Positions 51,638 to 57,903 of a stretch of 57,903 bases of DNA are shown in pieces. This DNA is from JACVRW01 sp046735115. GTDB taxonomy: Bacteria > Actinomycetota > Thermoleophilia > Solirubrobacterales > Thermoleophilaceae. A program made the position numbers and the translations under genes. The notes under the pieces are model-generated. The model worked only from the letters and a program-made list of their open reading frames with translations, had not been told where the DNA came from and did not search any database. The DNA is taken from the NCBI GenBank assembly GCA_046735115.1, contig JBKPSR010000043.1, positions 1 through 57,903 on the forward strand, given 5' to 3'. The number at the start of each line of letters is the position of its first letter. The first letter of the stretch is position 1.

Positions 51638-52503
51638 CTCACCAGTGTTACAAGGCGGCGGCGAGCGGTCGGGTTGCCGGCGCCGTCCGCGGCGATCGCC
51701 GTGACCGTGGCGTGGACCGTCCGCCCCGTTCTCAGCCGGCGCCGGGCCGAGCGTGGCACGGGTGCGGTGAGGGTGGTGTAGCCGCGCGCGGCGGGCTCTC
51801 TGGCCCCGGCACGGCGGACGAGCGTGCCGATCGTCACGGTCGCGCCCGCGAGGCAGTCGTGATCGGGGCAGCGCACGTTGACGACGATGCCGTGCGTGGC
51901 GAGCGGATGCTGGAGCGAAGCGATCCGTGCAGCGAGCCGAGGTGGCGTGGTGTCGTCCCTCGCCGGCGCGGCGCACTTGCCCGCGATCAGGGTGCGTGCC
52001 TCATCGAGATGGGGCTGGTACCCGGACCGGTTCTCGGGCGCGGGCCGCTCCACGTCGGCGATCCAGCTGCCGTAGGAGGCGGGGTCCCGCGCAGGGTCGA
52101 GCCGGCCCTCCGCCAGGCGCCGCTGGCGGACGAGTCCGGCGCTGTCGAGGAACCAGCGGAGCTGCAGGTCCGGGTTGCTCGGAAAGCCGCGGTACTGGCC
52201 GGCGTTGAGCGACTCGTGCATGCCGAAGAAGCCGGAGAAGCTGTCACCCCGGAGATTGCGCAGCCCGCTCTCCGCGATGCCGGCCATCACCGGGAGCTCG
52301 TGGGGAATGCCGCGGTCTGCGGCGCCGCGCGCCATCCAGCGCGCGATCCGCTCGCGGCTGGCGTCATCGCCGGGGTAGACGGCGGGGCAGGGCTCGCTGA
52401 AGTCGGGGGCGGGCGTGCCGCCCCCGCTCTGGGCCCATCCGGGGGGAGCGGCGAGGAGGACGAGGACGGCGACGATGGGTGCTGCTCGGCGCACGTGCCG
52501 CAT
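51634..52503 (-). CDS. Secreted lytic-transglycosylase-like protein
   Basis: A 289-aa exported protein. The signal peptide covers residues 1-25 (VAVLVLLAAPPGWAQ). An SLT-like helical domain follows (IARWMARGAADRGIPHELPVMAGIAESGLRNLRGDSFSGFFGM), with a candidate catalytic Glu in AESGL. The C-terminal half looks beta-rich (TTLTAPVPRSARRRLRTG). Peptidoglycan cleavage is a possible role; the family match is partial. Confidence 0.72.
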   Translation of the reverse strand: MRHVRRAAPIVAVLVLLAAPPGWAQSGGGTPAPDFSEPCPAVYPGDDASRERIARWMARGAADRGIPHELPVMAGIAESGLRNLRGDSFSGFFGMHESLNAGQYRGFPSNPDLQLRWFLDSAGLVRQRRLAEGRLDPARDPASYGSWIADVERPAPENRSGYQPHLDEARTLIAGKCAAPARDDTTPPRLAARIASLQHPLATHGIVVNVRCPDHDCLAGATVTIGTLVRRAGAREPAARGYTTLTAPVPRSARRRLRTGRTVHATVTAIAADGAGNPTARRRLVTLVR

Positions 52504-52510
52504 CCTTGCA

Positions 52511-53407
52511 TCAACCGATGACGAGGCGGAATGCTCCCTTCACCGCCCGGAAGCGGGCGTCGCCCGTGGTCACGAGCTCGCCGTCGACGTTGAAGCGCGT
52601 GCGGTCCGGCACCTGCACGTCGACCTCGTCGCAGTGCCTGTGGTACGCGCGCGGGTGGTGGCTGACCGTCCCGCTCCGTAGCCGGTAGGCGAGGCCGACC
52701 AGGCCGAGACGCGGGCCCGCCTCAATGGCCACGACGTCGAGCAGCCCGTCGCTCGGATCGGCCTCCTGCACCGCCGCTCCCGCGCCGAACGCGCCGGACG
52801 CCGCGACGGTGACCTGCCACGCCTCGCCGGCCAGGAGCTCCGCGCCGTCGCATTCGACGACGCACGTGAGCGGCTTTGCCCTCAGTCCGGCGGCGACCGC
52901 ACCGGCCGCGTAGGCCAGCGGACCGAGGCGGCCCTTCGACGAGCGCGCGCGCTCGGCGGCGGGCGCCGGCAGGCCGGCGCTCGCCACGTTGACGAAGGGA
53001 CGCTCGTCGTTCATCCAGCCCAGCTCGAGCGAGCGCAGCTTCGTGCCTTGCACCGCGAGCCGGCAGGCGCCTGTGACGCTGTCGGGGATTCCTATCCGGC
53101 GGGCGAAGTCGTTCGCGGTACCGACCGGGACGACCGCCAACGGGATCCCGGCCGCGCCGGCGGCGGCGGCGACCGGCGCGATGCTCCCGTCGCCGCCGGC
53201 GACGACGACGCGGTCGGCACCGGAGGCAACGGCGTCGGCGGCCTCGTCGATGTCGAAGAGCCTCACCACGGCGCCCAGGGAGCGCAGACACTCGGCGCAC
53301 AGGCCGGGGTCGCTCCCGCCCGAGCGCTCGTTGGCCACCAGCGCCACCGTCGTGGTGGCCGGCCGCGGCCGTTCCCGCGTCTTCCCTGACGGGCCGCTTC
53401 CTGGCAT
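52511..53407 (-). CDS. Diacylglycerol-kinase family lipid kinase
   Basis: A 298-aa DAGK_cat-type protein. It has ADRVVVAGGDGSIAPVAAAAG (GGDG motif), LAVVPVGTANDFARRIG, and a C-terminal YegS/DgkB-like beta-domain (VDVQVPDRTRFNVDGELV). It phosphorylates diacylglycerol or another lipid with ATP. ATG 53407 overlaps no gene but shares GCATGC with an upstream start on the other strand. Confidence 0.9.
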   Translation of the reverse strand: MPGSGPSGKTRERPRPATTTVALVANERSGGSDPGLCAECLRSLGAVVRLFDIDEAADAVASGADRVVVAGGDGSIAPVAAAAGAAGIPLAVVPVGTANDFARRIGIPDSVTGACRLAVQGTKLRSLELGWMNDERPFVNVASAGLPAPAAERARSSKGRLGPLAYAAGAVAAGLRAKPLTCVVECDGAELLAGEAWQVTVAASGAFGAGAAVQEADPSDGLLDVVAIEAGPRLGLVGLAYRLRSGTVSHHPRAYHRHCDEVDVQVPDRTRFNVDGELVTTGDARFRAVKGAFRLVIG

Positions 53408-53420
53408 GCTCCTCGACCCA

Positions 53421-54356
53421 ATGGATGCCCCGGCACGCGTGTTCGTAACCCGACAGCTGCCGGGCGGCGCCCTGGACCGTCTCAGCGCGCGGCACGACGT
53501 CGAGGTCTGGCCGGACCGTCTCCCACCGCCGCGCGAGGAGCTGCTTCGACGTGCGCCGGAGCTCGATGGGCTGCTGGCGCTCCTCACAGACCCGGTCGAC
53601 GCAGAGCTCATGGACGCCGCGCCGAGCCTGCGAGCGATCTCGAACTACGCGGTCGGCGTGGACAACGTGGACGTAGAGGCGGCGACTGCGCGCGGCATCC
53701 CGGTGGGGAACACGCCCGACGTGCTGACGGAGTCCACGGCGGACCTCGCGCTGGCGCTGATGCTCGGCAGCGCGCGCCGGCTCGCCGAGGGGGAGGCGTT
53801 CGTGCGAGCGGGGGAGTGGATGACCTGGGAGCCCGGGCTGATGCTGGGCCGGGACCTCCACGGGGCGACCGTCGGCATCGTGGGCTATGGGCGCATCGGC
53901 CAGGCGGTCGGCCGCCGCCTCGAGGGCTTCGGCTGCGAGCTCCTCACCACGAGCCGGAGCGGGGGTGTGCCGCTCGAGGAGCTGCTCGAGCGCTCCGACT
54001 TTGTCACGCTCCACTGTCCGCTCACGCCCCAGACGCGCGGGCTGATCGGCGCGGACGCGCTCCAGAGGATGAAGCCGACGGCCTACCTCGTGAACACGGC
54101 GCGCGGTCCCGTCGTCGACACGGACGCGCTGGCCGGCGCGCTGCGCGGCGGCGAGCTGGCCGGCGCGGCGCTCGATGTGACGGACCCTGAGCCGCTGCCC
54201 GGCGATCACCCGCTGCTGGACGCGCCGAACCTGCTCGTGGTCCCGCACATCGCCTCGGCCACGCACGACACGCGCGGCAAGATGGCCGACATGGCGGTCG
54301 ACAACCTGCTGGCCGGCCTGGCCGGCGAGCCAATGCCCCACTCCGTGAACGGATGA
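53421..54356 (+). CDS. D-2-hydroxyacid dehydrogenase
   Basis: A 311-aa enzyme close to glycerate/hydroxypyruvate reductases. The NAD fold is GIVGYGRIGQAVGRRL. The catalytic set comprises Arg in NTARGPVVD, Glu in DVTDPEPLP and His in PHIASATHD. The ATG at 53421 (MDAPARVFVTRQL) is chosen over the ATG at 53406. Divergent from the lipid kinase. A hairpin repeat lies 9 nt after the stop. Confidence 0.92.
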   Translation: MDAPARVFVTRQLPGGALDRLSARHDVEVWPDRLPPPREELLRRAPELDGLLALLTDPVDAELMDAAPSLRAISNYAVGVDNVDVEAATARGIPVGNTPDVLTESTADLALALMLGSARRLAEGEAFVRAGEWMTWEPGLMLGRDLHGATVGIVGYGRIGQAVGRRLEGFGCELLTTSRSGGVPLEELLERSDFVTLHCPLTPQTRGLIGADALQRMKPTAYLVNTARGPVVDTDALAGALRGGELAGAALDVTDPEPLPGDHPLLDAPNLLVVPHIASATHDTRGKMADMAVDNLLAGLAGEPMPHSVNG

Positions 54357-54365
54357 CATCGCTGC

Positions 54366-54386
54366 GCACCGGGCACCGCCCGGTGC
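54366..54386. repeat. Dispersed hairpin repeat, copy 2
   Basis: GCACCGGGC-ACC-GCCCGGTGC forms a 9-bp stem with a 3-nt loop, again followed by TTGC, between two convergent genes. It is the second copy of the element at 16192-16212, with one G-C pair changed to A-T on both arms. Confidence 0.8.
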
Positions 54387-54411
54387 TTGCGCACGGCGCC
54401 GGCCGCCCGCG

Positions 54412-54873
54412 CTAGTCCCCGAGCACCTTGATGATCATGCGCTTGGACCGGCGGCCGTCGAACTCGCAGTAGAAGATCTGCTGCCACGGGCCGAGGTCGA
54501 GCCGACCGTCCGTCACGGGCACGATCACCTGGTGATGCATGAGCAGGTTCTTCAGGTGCGCATCACCGTTGTCCTCGCCGCCGCGGTGATGGCGGTAGTC
54601 GCCGGGGTCTGGGAGCAGCTGGCGCGCCACCTCGTTCGCCGGCGGCTTCCAGCTGGGCGGTGCAACCTTGTCCAGCCACTCGAGCGTGTCCGCGTGGAGG
54701 CCCGCCTCGTCGTCGTTGATCCACACCGCCGCAGTGATGTGCATCGCGCCGACGAGCACGAGCCCCTCCGTGATGCCGGCCTCGTCCACCGCGTCCTGCA
54801 CCTCTTCGGTGATCCGGATGAACTCGCGGCGCTGGTCCGTGTTGAAGGTGCGGTGGATCGTGTGAGACTTCAT
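54412..54873 (-). CDS. YjbQ (UPF0047) family protein
   Basis: A 153-aa single-domain protein with EGLVLVGAMHITAAVWINDDE, HRGGEDNGDAHLKNLLMHHQVIVPV and DLGPWQQIFYCEFDG. This is the conserved YjbQ fold, annotated as a secondary thiamine-phosphate synthase activity in some members, though the physiological role is unclear. Confidence 0.93.
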   Translation of the reverse strand: MKSHTIHRTFNTDQRREFIRITEEVQDAVDEAGITEGLVLVGAMHITAAVWINDDEAGLHADTLEWLDKVAPPSWKPPANEVARQLLPDPGDYRHHRGGEDNGDAHLKNLLMHHQVIVPVTDGRLDLGPWQQIFYCEFDGRRSKRMIIKVLGD

Positions 54874-54878
54874 CGCTC

Positions 54879-55619
54879 ATGAACCTCGGTCTCGATGGCA
54901 GGGTCTGTGTCGTCACCGGCGGCACGCGCGGCATCGGCGCGGCGACGGCGCGCATGCTCTCGCAGGAGGGCGCCCGCGTGCTTTCCGTGGGGCGGAGCGG
55001 CGGGGACGTGGAGCTGGACGTGACCGCGCCAGACGCTCCCGACCGTCTGCTGGCGGCGTGCTCGGAGCCGCCCTGGGCGCTCGTGAACAACGCGGGCGCC
55101 AGCCGGGCGCGCGCTCTCGAGGACCTGACCGACGAGGACTGGCAGCAGCAATGGGAGCTCCACGTGATGGCGCCGTTGCGGCTGATGCGGGCCTTCGCCC
55201 CCGCCATGGCCGAGGTGGGGGGCGGCCGCATCGTGAACGTCAGCTCCTCGTCCGGGAGGCGTCCCTCGGGGCGGCTCGACGCTTCCTACTCCGTGACCAA
55301 GGCGGCGGAGCTCTCGCTGAGCCGCGTGTTCGCCGACGCCTTCGCCGCCAGAGGCGTGCTCGTGAACGCCGTCACCCCCGGTGCGGTCGAGGGCGCGCTA
55401 TGGACGGAGGAGGGCGGGCTGGCCGACCAGATCGCCGCCCGCACGGGCAGCACCCGCGATGAGGTGCTCGAGGCGACTCGCGCGAGCCCGCCGCTCGGCC
55501 GGATGGGCACGGACGACGAGATCGCCGCGGTGATCGTCTTCCTCTGCTCGGAGCACGCCTCATACGTGGCCGGCGCCACCTGGGCGGCGGACGGAGGCTC
55601 CGTCCCGACGATCGGCTAG
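54879..55619 (+). CDS. SDR family oxidoreductase (FabG-like)
   Basis: A 246-aa classical short-chain dehydrogenase. It has TGGTRGIGAATARML (cofactor), NNAGASR, IVNVSSSSGRRPSGRLDASYSVTK (Ser, Tyr-x3-Lys active site), and the C-terminal YVAGATWAADGGS. It is probably NADP-dependent; substrate unknown. Confidence 0.93.
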   Translation: MNLGLDGRVCVVTGGTRGIGAATARMLSQEGARVLSVGRSGGDVELDVTAPDAPDRLLAACSEPPWALVNNAGASRARALEDLTDEDWQQQWELHVMAPLRLMRAFAPAMAEVGGGRIVNVSSSSGRRPSGRLDASYSVTKAAELSLSRVFADAFAARGVLVNAVTPGAVEGALWTEEGGLADQIAARTGSTRDEVLEATRASPPLGRMGTDDEIAAVIVFLCSEHASYVAGATWAADGGSVPTIG

Positions 55620-56617
55620 GGCGCGGAGCTCCGGACCGACAGCGAGTAGTAGGTCACGCCGGCGGCGTTCACATCGCCCGAGTTGCCCACCTGGAAGCCG
55701 TTCGCCTGAAGCGCCTGGAGGCGGTTCGCGACTGACGCGGAGGCGGAGAACGGCAGCGCGTTGTCGCCGGCGAACGAGCCGGGCTTCTCGGTCGACGGAC
55801 GGCCGGTGGCGTTGTCGTCGGCGCGGATCAGCACGTAGTCAGGCTGGAACGCCGGGGTCGTCACGTTCCTGTTGTCCGCGCCGTCACCGGCGTAGGAGCT
55901 CACGTCGATCGAGTTCGCGATGTCATTGAAGGCGACCCAGTGATAGGCGCTCGCGGTGGCGTTCGTCTCGAGCGCGGTGCCGACCGTGAACCCGTCGGCG
56001 TCCAGCGAGGTCACGCCGCTTGCGATGGAGGTCCCGGTATCGAAGCGGTAGGTCCGGCCGCCCGCGAACTGCAGGACGGGACGCTGGGCGCCCGCCGGCA
56101 TGACGATCACGAGCTCCGGCGAGAAGCCCAGGCCGGTGACCGACTGGCCGGTCCCGTTGCCGTTGTAGGTGCCGGCCTTCATCGCCTGGCTGTTCGCCTT
56201 GAACGCCACCCAGTGATAGGTCCTGCCGCTCTGGTTCACGCGGTTGAAGGTGCCAATGACGTAGCCGTTCGCGGTGAACGACTGGATGTTGTCCGCGGCG
56301 AGCGCGGTGAGCGTGCTCATCGGCTTCGACAGGTCACCGACCATGCTCGATGAGCGCGCGACGGGCTCGCGGTTGCCGGTGTCCTTCACGATGACGAAGT
56401 CGGGCTGGAAGCCAACCGCGATGACGCGGTCGTCCGTGCCGTCGCCCGTGTAGCTGCCCGTGGCCATCTTGATCGCCCCGGGGAAGATCGCGGCTGCCTG
56501 GAAGGAGTTGCCGGAGTTCGATGTGGTCGCCACGAACGCCGCCACCGCCGCCGGGGCGGCGAGCGCGAGCACGGCCAGCGCGGGGACGGCCGTGCGCCAC
56601 CGCAGGCGTCGCCTCAT
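55616..56617 (-). CDS. Secreted three-repeat protein, SipW-type signal
   Basis: A 333-aa exported protein. Residues 1-28 are the signal, with AAFVATTSNSGNSFQAA typical of SipW-dependent exports. The mature part is three beta-type repeats of about 92 aa starting near residues 55, 149 and 240. Each has Y-[TNA]-G-[DN]-G, a later GF-[QS]-P-[DE]-[FLY]-V-[IL]-I, and W-V-A-F in the first two. The last repeat ends YYSLSVRSSAP. No enzymatic motif was seen. It is probably a matrix, fibre or surface protein exported by the neighbouring SipW peptidase. Confidence 0.78.
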   Translation of the reverse strand: MRRRLRWRTAVPALAVLALAAPAAVAAFVATTSNSGNSFQAAAIFPGAIKMATGSYTGDGTDDRVIAVGFQPDFVIVKDTGNREPVARSSSMVGDLSKPMSTLTALAADNIQSFTANGYVIGTFNRVNQSGRTYHWVAFKANSQAMKAGTYNGNGTGQSVTGLGFSPELVIVMPAGAQRPVLQFAGGRTYRFDTGTSIASGVTSLDADGFTVGTALETNATASAYHWVAFNDIANSIDVSSYAGDGADNRNVTTPAFQPDYVLIRADDNATGRPSTEKPGSFAGDNALPFSASASVANRLQALQANGFQVGNSGDVNAAGVTYYSLSVRSSAP

Positions 56618-57207
56618 TGGTTCCTCGCCTCCCAGCGGAAGGTCTGGGCCGCGTCCTTGTTCTGGGCCCCGAAGTTGTTCTGGAGCGTCACGTCGATCCG
56701 GTAGACGTGCGCCTCCGCGGTCGTCCAGCTCTCGGGCGACCCGCTCTGCGGATCCACCAGGCCGGACGCGTCGTCGTCGGGATACCCCTGGAGCGTGCCG
56801 TTGTAGATCACGCCGTTGCCCGCGCCGATGTAGTTCGTGCCGTCGGGCTGGAAGTTCGAGCACGACTTGAATGCCGGGTCGGACGGCGCGTACACGCCGC
56901 GCGTGACCTTGAGGTCGAGGTACTGATCGAGGCCGCTGCCGGTGGTCGTGCCGTGAAGCCTCACCGTGGCCGGCAGCGAGCCGTCGTAGGTGACCTTGAT
57001 GCAGGCGCTCGTGGAGTCGCCGGGCACAGCACCGGAGAGCGACACAAGGCTGGAGCCGTTGCCGTTGTCGGAGAGCTTGACGCTGCCGGCGCCCACGCGG
57101 TCGCCGGTGCTCCCACTGGTCGCGGTGAAGGCGGCGAACGTGATTCCGCCCGCGGCCGGCACGAGCAGCGCGAGCAGGCCGAGCGCGCCGAGGCGTCGCA
57201 GGAGCAT
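56614..57207 (-). CDS. Camelysin/TasA-like secreted protein
   Basis: A 197-aa protein with a SipW-type leader (LRRLGALGLLALLVPAAGGITFAAFTATSGSTG) and a beta-sandwich mature part containing VRLHGTTTGSGLDQYLDLKVTRG. It resembles the TasA/CalY group, which form biofilm-matrix fibres. The ATGA overlap with the downstream repeat protein shows coupling, and it starts directly at the end of the SipW gene. Confidence 0.82.
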   Translation of the reverse strand: MLLRRLGALGLLALLVPAAGGITFAAFTATSGSTGDRVGAGSVKLSDNGNGSSLVSLSGAVPGDSTSACIKVTYDGSLPATVRLHGTTTGSGLDQYLDLKVTRGVYAPSDPAFKSCSNFQPDGTNYIGAGNGVIYNGTLQGYPDDDASGLVDPQSGSPESWTTAEAHVYRIDVTLQNNFGAQNKDAAQTFRWEARNQ

Positions 57208-57767
57208 CAGCCGCTCGGCCTCCTCGGCCGCCAGATCTCCACCAGCACGAACGCGCCGAGCGCGAGCACCCCGCCGAGGACCCCGAGGCGCGCGTAGCGC
57301 GTGCCGAGCGCCGCGCGCGCGTAGCCGAGCTTCGGGTAGTGCGCGACGACCCGGCCGATGTGGCCGTCGGTCCGCACCGTCCAGTGCTCGGGAACGTCGT
57401 TCGCGTCGCCGAGCGTCGTCATATAGGCGGTGTCGCGGTCGATCCGCATCCTCTGAAGACGGTGCGTAAGCTGCCGCGGCCTGAGCGGGTCCTGGAAGGT
57501 GACGATGTCGCCGGGCCGCGCGTCGAGCGGCGAGATCACCTCGTCGATCACGACCGAACCGACCCTGAGCGTCGGCTCCATGCTCCCCGAGACGACGGTC
57601 AGCGACGTGAACCCCATGACGCCGGGGAGCGTCACGATCGCCATCAGCCCGATGGCGAGGCCCAGCCCGCTCCAGAGCGCGAACGTGAGGCATGCGCGGG
57701 CCGCCCGGCGGAGCGTCCGCAATGGCATAGGCGCGCGGGCGGCGACAATGCCGGCTCGCCCGACCAC
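57207..57767 (-). CDS. sipW: SipW-type signal peptidase I
   Basis: A 186-aa membrane peptidase of the SipW/archaeal (S26B-like) class. The active-site Ser lies in VVSGSMEPTLRVGSVV. The usual Lys of bacterial type is replaced by His, as in QLTHRLQRM, which is the SipW hallmark. It has one helix before the catalytic domain and one at the C-terminus (VLGGVLALGAFVLVEIW). It should process the camelysin-like and repeat proteins encoded downstream. GTG 57767 is used; ATG 57728 is a strong alternative. Confidence 0.9.
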   Translation of the reverse strand: MVGRAGIVAARAPMPLRTLRRAARACLTFALWSGLGLAIGLMAIVTLPGVMGFTSLTVVSGSMEPTLRVGSVVIDEVISPLDARPGDIVTFQDPLRPRQLTHRLQRMRIDRDTAYMTTLGDANDVPEHWTVRTDGHIGRVVAHYPKLGYARAALGTRYARLGVLGGVLALGAFVLVEIWRPRRPSG

Positions 57768-57769
57768 GG

Positions 57770-57903
57770 TCAGTCCGCCGCCCTTCGGATCGCCCAGCGG
57801 AGGCTCAGCCGGACGGTACGGCCCTGGACGCCGCGGGCGGCACCGGCGGGCGCGGAGATCCGGAAGCGCACATTCTGGTCGCCGCGCGCGGGCAGGCGGA
57901 GGC
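57770..57903 (-). CDS. C-terminal end of a camelysin-like protein (partial)
   Basis: The last 44 codons of a gene running in from the right edge: the end reads RGDQNVRFRISAPAGAARG...LRWAIRRAAD. This resembles the closing strands of TasA/camelysin proteins. It ends 2 nt before the SipW GTG, so it is probably another substrate in the same operon. The rest is outside the window. Confidence 0.62.
   Translation of the reverse strand, partial: LRLPARGDQNVRFRISAPAGAARGVQGRTVRLSLRWAIRRAAD

Overview
The window is very GC-rich (roughly 70%), gene-dense DNA from a free-living actinobacterium. The best guess is class Thermoleophilia (Solirubrobacterales or a relative). The supports are an actinobacterial-type tmRNA tag (ADSHRVQPLAA), a UdgX-type uracil-DNA glycosylase, an F420-type LLM oxidoreductase, an Act_Holin-X/DUF3618 pair, a SipW/camelysin locus, many start codons sitting 6-10 nt behind a -10-like box (leaderless style), and few Shine-Dalgarno sequences. 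The taxon is inference. No tRNA, rRNA, CRISPR array, IS element or integrase was seen, so this looks like chromosomal backbone with niche genes rather than an island.

Layout. 1-2.2 kb: envelope-stress operon (PspC/LiaF-like protein, 57-aa membrane protein, PspC-type histidine kinase cut by the window edge). 2.2-2.7 kb: ssrA tmRNA and its terminator. 2.8-8.5 kb: drug efflux pump, divergent 5'-3' exonuclease and UdgX, a phosphatidyltransferase, a GntR/FCD regulator and a Leu/Glu-type dehydrogenase. 8.7-16.2 kb: fused indolepyruvate ferredoxin oxidoreductase, aldo/keto reductase, VOC protein, flavoprotein and a GCS2-type ligase. 16.2-25.2 kb: RpoD-like sigma factor, eRF1-like (baeRF) protein, BON protein, DrrAB-type ABC exporter, cupin, secreted and small membrane proteins, DUF72 protein, SigB/SigF-type sigma factor and a CBS protein. 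25.2-28.8 kb: a tight lipoprotein / 27-aa protein / DUF6766 / LLM-oxidoreductase operon and a FAD-Rieske oxidoreductase. 28.8-32.6 kb: glycogen-debranching-type enzyme, GT4 glycosyltransferase and small proteins. 32.6-37.7 kb: DUF1360, YihY, DUF3618 and holin-like membrane operon, second RpoD-like sigma factor, nucleotidyltransferase, phosphoesterase and GST-N protein. 37.7-41 kb: three-gene split LigD behind a CDF metal exporter. 41-44.8 kb: epimerase, membrane protein, amine oxidase and DJ-1/PfpI protein. 44.9-50.8 kb: trehalose/maltose-type ABC importer with an embedded GH13 glucosidase. 50.7-55.6 kb: ParB-fold protein, lytic-transglycosylase-like protein, lipid kinase, hydroxyacid dehydrogenase, YjbQ and an SDR. 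55.6-57.9 kb: SipW signal peptidase with its probable exported fibre/matrix substrates, cut by the right edge.

How it fits together. Three sigma-70 genes lie within 19 kb, among genes typical of actinobacterial general stress regulons (CBS, BON, YihY, DUF1360, DUF2294, DJ-1, LigD, tmRNA, glycan and trehalose metabolism). Three genes, including one of the sigma factors, are preceded by GTTT-N15-GGGTA(C/G), the consensus of SigB/SigF-type sigma factors. In each the -10 box lies only 9-10 nt before the start codon. Nine further genes have GGGTAN at that same distance. The most interesting reading of the window is a SigB/F-type stress regulon transcribed as nearly leaderless mRNAs. Other notable items are a tmRNA with an aberrant T-loop, a dispersed hairpin with a compensatory base change, a 31-bp palindrome inside a reading frame, and the SipW locus with a three-repeat secreted protein.
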